DNA of 64,000 nt from Lachnospiraceae bacterium (GTDB lineage Bacteria; Bacillota; Clostridia; Lachnospirales; Lachnospiraceae), in contig CAJTCY010000019.1 in assembly GCA_910575075.1 (NCBI GenBank), positions 47,947-111,946 on the forward strand. Direction: 5' to 3'. The translations under genes were made by a program, and so were the position numbers. The notes beneath the pieces were generated by a model. It had not been told where the DNA came from, made no database searches, and saw only the letters and a program-made list of their open reading frames with translations. How positions within the stretch are numbered: position 1 is the stretch's first letter; every line of letters starts with the position of its first letter. Of the stretch, positions 62,432 to 64,000 are shown piece by piece.

Positions 62432-63694
62432 TTAATAGTAATATGTTCTCATTATATAGCCAAACTTCTTATACCAATCTTTATCACCGCTATAAGTCTT
62501 ACCCTTTACCTTCTTGTTAGCTACTACTTTATAATAATAAGTAACTCCTGTCTTTAAGGCAGAACTTCCGCACTTTTTAACAACAAAACTGTTACTCTTT
62601 GTGGTACCTGCCTTCTTCCATCCTCCAGTAGACTTGGTAGAAATATAGATTGTATAATTATTTGCTCCTGCAATCTTACTCCAGGTAATTTTTACACCTG
62701 CTGAAAGTGTTGAATTGTTAACCGGCGCCTGCTTTACATTGTTCGGGAATTTTGCAAAATAGCAGTAATCTGACCATGGTCCATATTTCTTAGCATTTCC
62801 TACCTTAGTATATGCATGCACCCTTATTTTCATGAACTGTGTATTCTTTAATTTTCCACTGTTTACCGCAATTCCTCTTGTACTGTACTGACTTGCGGTA
62901 ATACTCTTTTTAAGGATCTTTTTGCCGTTGTTTCCATAAATTTCATACTCGTAGCCGTCTGCTGCTTTACTCTGTCCCCAGGAAAATACAACAATGCCTG
63001 CTTTCGGATTGCTGCTGCTGCCGCTTTCCAGCATTTTAACCTTGGTAATCTTTTTAGGAACCGTAGCTGCAATCACATAGGAACCGTTAGGACCGATTGC
63101 TTCAAAATTAGCGCTGCTCTTTCTCATTGGATAAACATATACTATGTATGCTGAATCTGCTGTTCCTGAAATAACATAGGAAGGATTGGTTGTAACAGCC
63201 TCTTTCAAACTGTTAGTATTTTTTCCATAACGAATATAATATGCATTCGCATTCTGAACAGCACTCCAAGATAATGTAATTTTCTTGTTCTCTGCCTTGG
63301 TCTGTTTCAAATTGCTGATTTTATCCACTGGAGCCGTAACTACCTCTAAAGGCTGAGAAACTGCTCCTTCGTTTCCATCCTGGTCTACAGCCGTAACTCT
63401 TACATAATAGCTTGATCCCGCTGCAAGACCGCTGATTGCTACCGGATTACGGTTAGTTTTTGCTGCTTTGACAGAAGTACCGGTAAAACTGTTATTCTCA
63501 GAATATTCTACTAAATATTCAGTGGCTCCCGTAACATTATTCCACCCAATCTGCACCGCACTGGTATCATAGTTCGTCTGTTTCAGTCCAGTCACCTGTC
63601 CTGGCGCTGCCTCTGCTTTTATTCCCACACCGAGAAACAGTACACACAACAGAGCGAGCATCCACACTTTTGAAAATTTAACTAAACTTTTCAT
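62432..63694 (-). CDS. secreted fibronectin type III repeat protein
   Basis: 420 residues. Signal peptide (about 1-29), then about four FnIII-like beta-sandwich repeats (about 32-125, 126-215, 218-322, 325-415). Each repeat has the YxVxxS/GLxxxxxYxVR pattern, as in VTGLKQTNYDTSAVQIGW. Tyr- and Lys-rich end, no LPXTG, lipobox or catalytic domain. Probably an exported binding or adhesion accessory protein. No promoter was identified with confidence upstream. Confidence 0.8.
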   Translation of the reverse strand: MKSLVKFSKVWMLALLCVLFLGVGIKAEAAPGQVTGLKQTNYDTSAVQIGWNNVTGATEYLVEYSENNSFTGTSVKAAKTNRNPVAISGLAAGSSYYVRVTAVDQDGNEGAVSQPLEVVTAPVDKISNLKQTKAENKKITLSWSAVQNANAYYIRYGKNTNSLKEAVTTNPSYVISGTADSAYIVYVYPMRKSSANFEAIGPNGSYVIAATVPKKITKVKMLESGSSSNPKAGIVVFSWGQSKAADGYEYEIYGNNGKKILKKSITASQYSTRGIAVNSGKLKNTQFMKIRVHAYTKVGNAKKYGPWSDYCYFAKFPNNVKQAPVNNSTLSAGVKITWSKIAGANNYTIYISTKSTGGWKKAGTTKSNSFVVKKCGSSALKTGVTYYYKVVANKKVKGKTYSGDKDWYKKFGYIMRTYYY

Positions 63695-64000
63695 ACACTC
63701 TTCTCCTTTTCTCCTTATTTTTATAATTTGTGTATAGTATAAATATTAGCACTTGCATTTTTGCTTGTCAAGATTAGAGTTCCTTGAGTTTCCGTATTTT
63801 TATTTTATCAATAATTTTATTCCCAAAAGGTCTTGTTGCCAAAGGCAACAGAGACAACTTGCACAAAAAGGGTTTGGAAAGCTAGTGTAGTGACATGATG
63901 ATATTTAGTTTTACTACTACCTTTTAAGAGGCGGTAGTAAAACTGGGGTATAAAGATTTAAGTTTTATTCTGGCGTCACCTGTCCTAAAATGCCAGTTAA
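63695..64000. other. gene-free right edge with an unexplained hairpin
   Basis: No open frame recognised. It holds TTGTTGCC-AAA-GGCAACA near 63830 and a longer hairpin, AGTTTTACTAC (63907-63917) with GTAGTAAAACT (63934-63944). The hairpin may belong to a gene or repeat outside the window. Confidence 0.35.

Overview
The window reads as a chromosomal segment of a low-to-mid-GC anaerobic Firmicute, most likely a gut Lachnospiraceae (Clostridia). The evidence is the gene families, the strong AGGAGG-type ribosome binding sites, a [4Fe-4S] aldo/keto reductase, a split AICAR transformylase plus PurO-type IMP cyclohydrolase, and the dgt-dnaG-rpoD-trmK-nif3-udk order. Genus cannot be fixed from sequence alone.

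Layout: 1-2.8 kb, a partial PdxR regulator divergent from pdxST. 2.9-8.9 kb, a NYN/OST-HTH nuclease-like gene, a 50-residue small protein, a CNNM/CorC membrane protein, a MATE pump, a CPBP protease and an orphan. 9.2-17.7 kb, one tightly packed minus-strand run, folC-folE-HD-folP-folBK-LRR-VWA-MoxR ATPase-HAD. 17.9-20.2 kb, an LTA-synthase-like enzyme. 20.3-25.3 kb, a coiled-coil orphan, Rrf2, CAT-like, PucR-type regulator and the UgpC/MsmX sugar ATPase. 25.5-28.4 kb, S1 protein, lytic transglycosylase, dUTPase and an odd phosphoribosyltransferase. 28.7-32.4 kb, tmcAL, GT4 glycosyltransferase, DedA and a coiled-coil mini-protein. 32.5-37.1 kb, a five-gene FkbH-ACP-MaoC-SDR-GNAT operon, preceded by a pair of palindromic sites flanking about 176 bp and then a serine recombinase gene. 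This looks like an invertible promoter switch. 37.6-41.4 kb, purH-type formyltransferase, purO, cheV and a lipoprotein. 41.5-45.6 kb, rnpB, zinc-ribbon membrane protein, ECF sigma/anti-sigma and pyrBI. 46-46.7 kb, a candidate type I toxin-antitoxin locus with a MITE inside the antitoxin RNA. 46.8-53.3 kb, a giant secreted glycosidase (GH28-like plus GH43_24-like) and its AraC regulator. 53.4-60.6 kb, the replication/transcription operon. 60.7-63.7 kb, aldo/keto reductase, tRNA-Leu(CAG) and a secreted FnIII protein.

Small non-autonomous repeats are unusually rich. They are a 61-bp element with 9-bp target duplication, a 158-bp element in CTAG sites (two copies), a 313-bp near-palindromic element, a 282-bp element with solo-arm relatives, and a 45-55-bp palindrome (four copies).

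The strongest candidate for an undescribed system is the recombinase-switched acyl-modification operon at 32.5-37.1 kb. The next is the LRR-VWA-MoxR-HAD module fused to the folate operon. Starts were moved inward wherever the longest frame began inside its own Shine-Dalgarno sequence.
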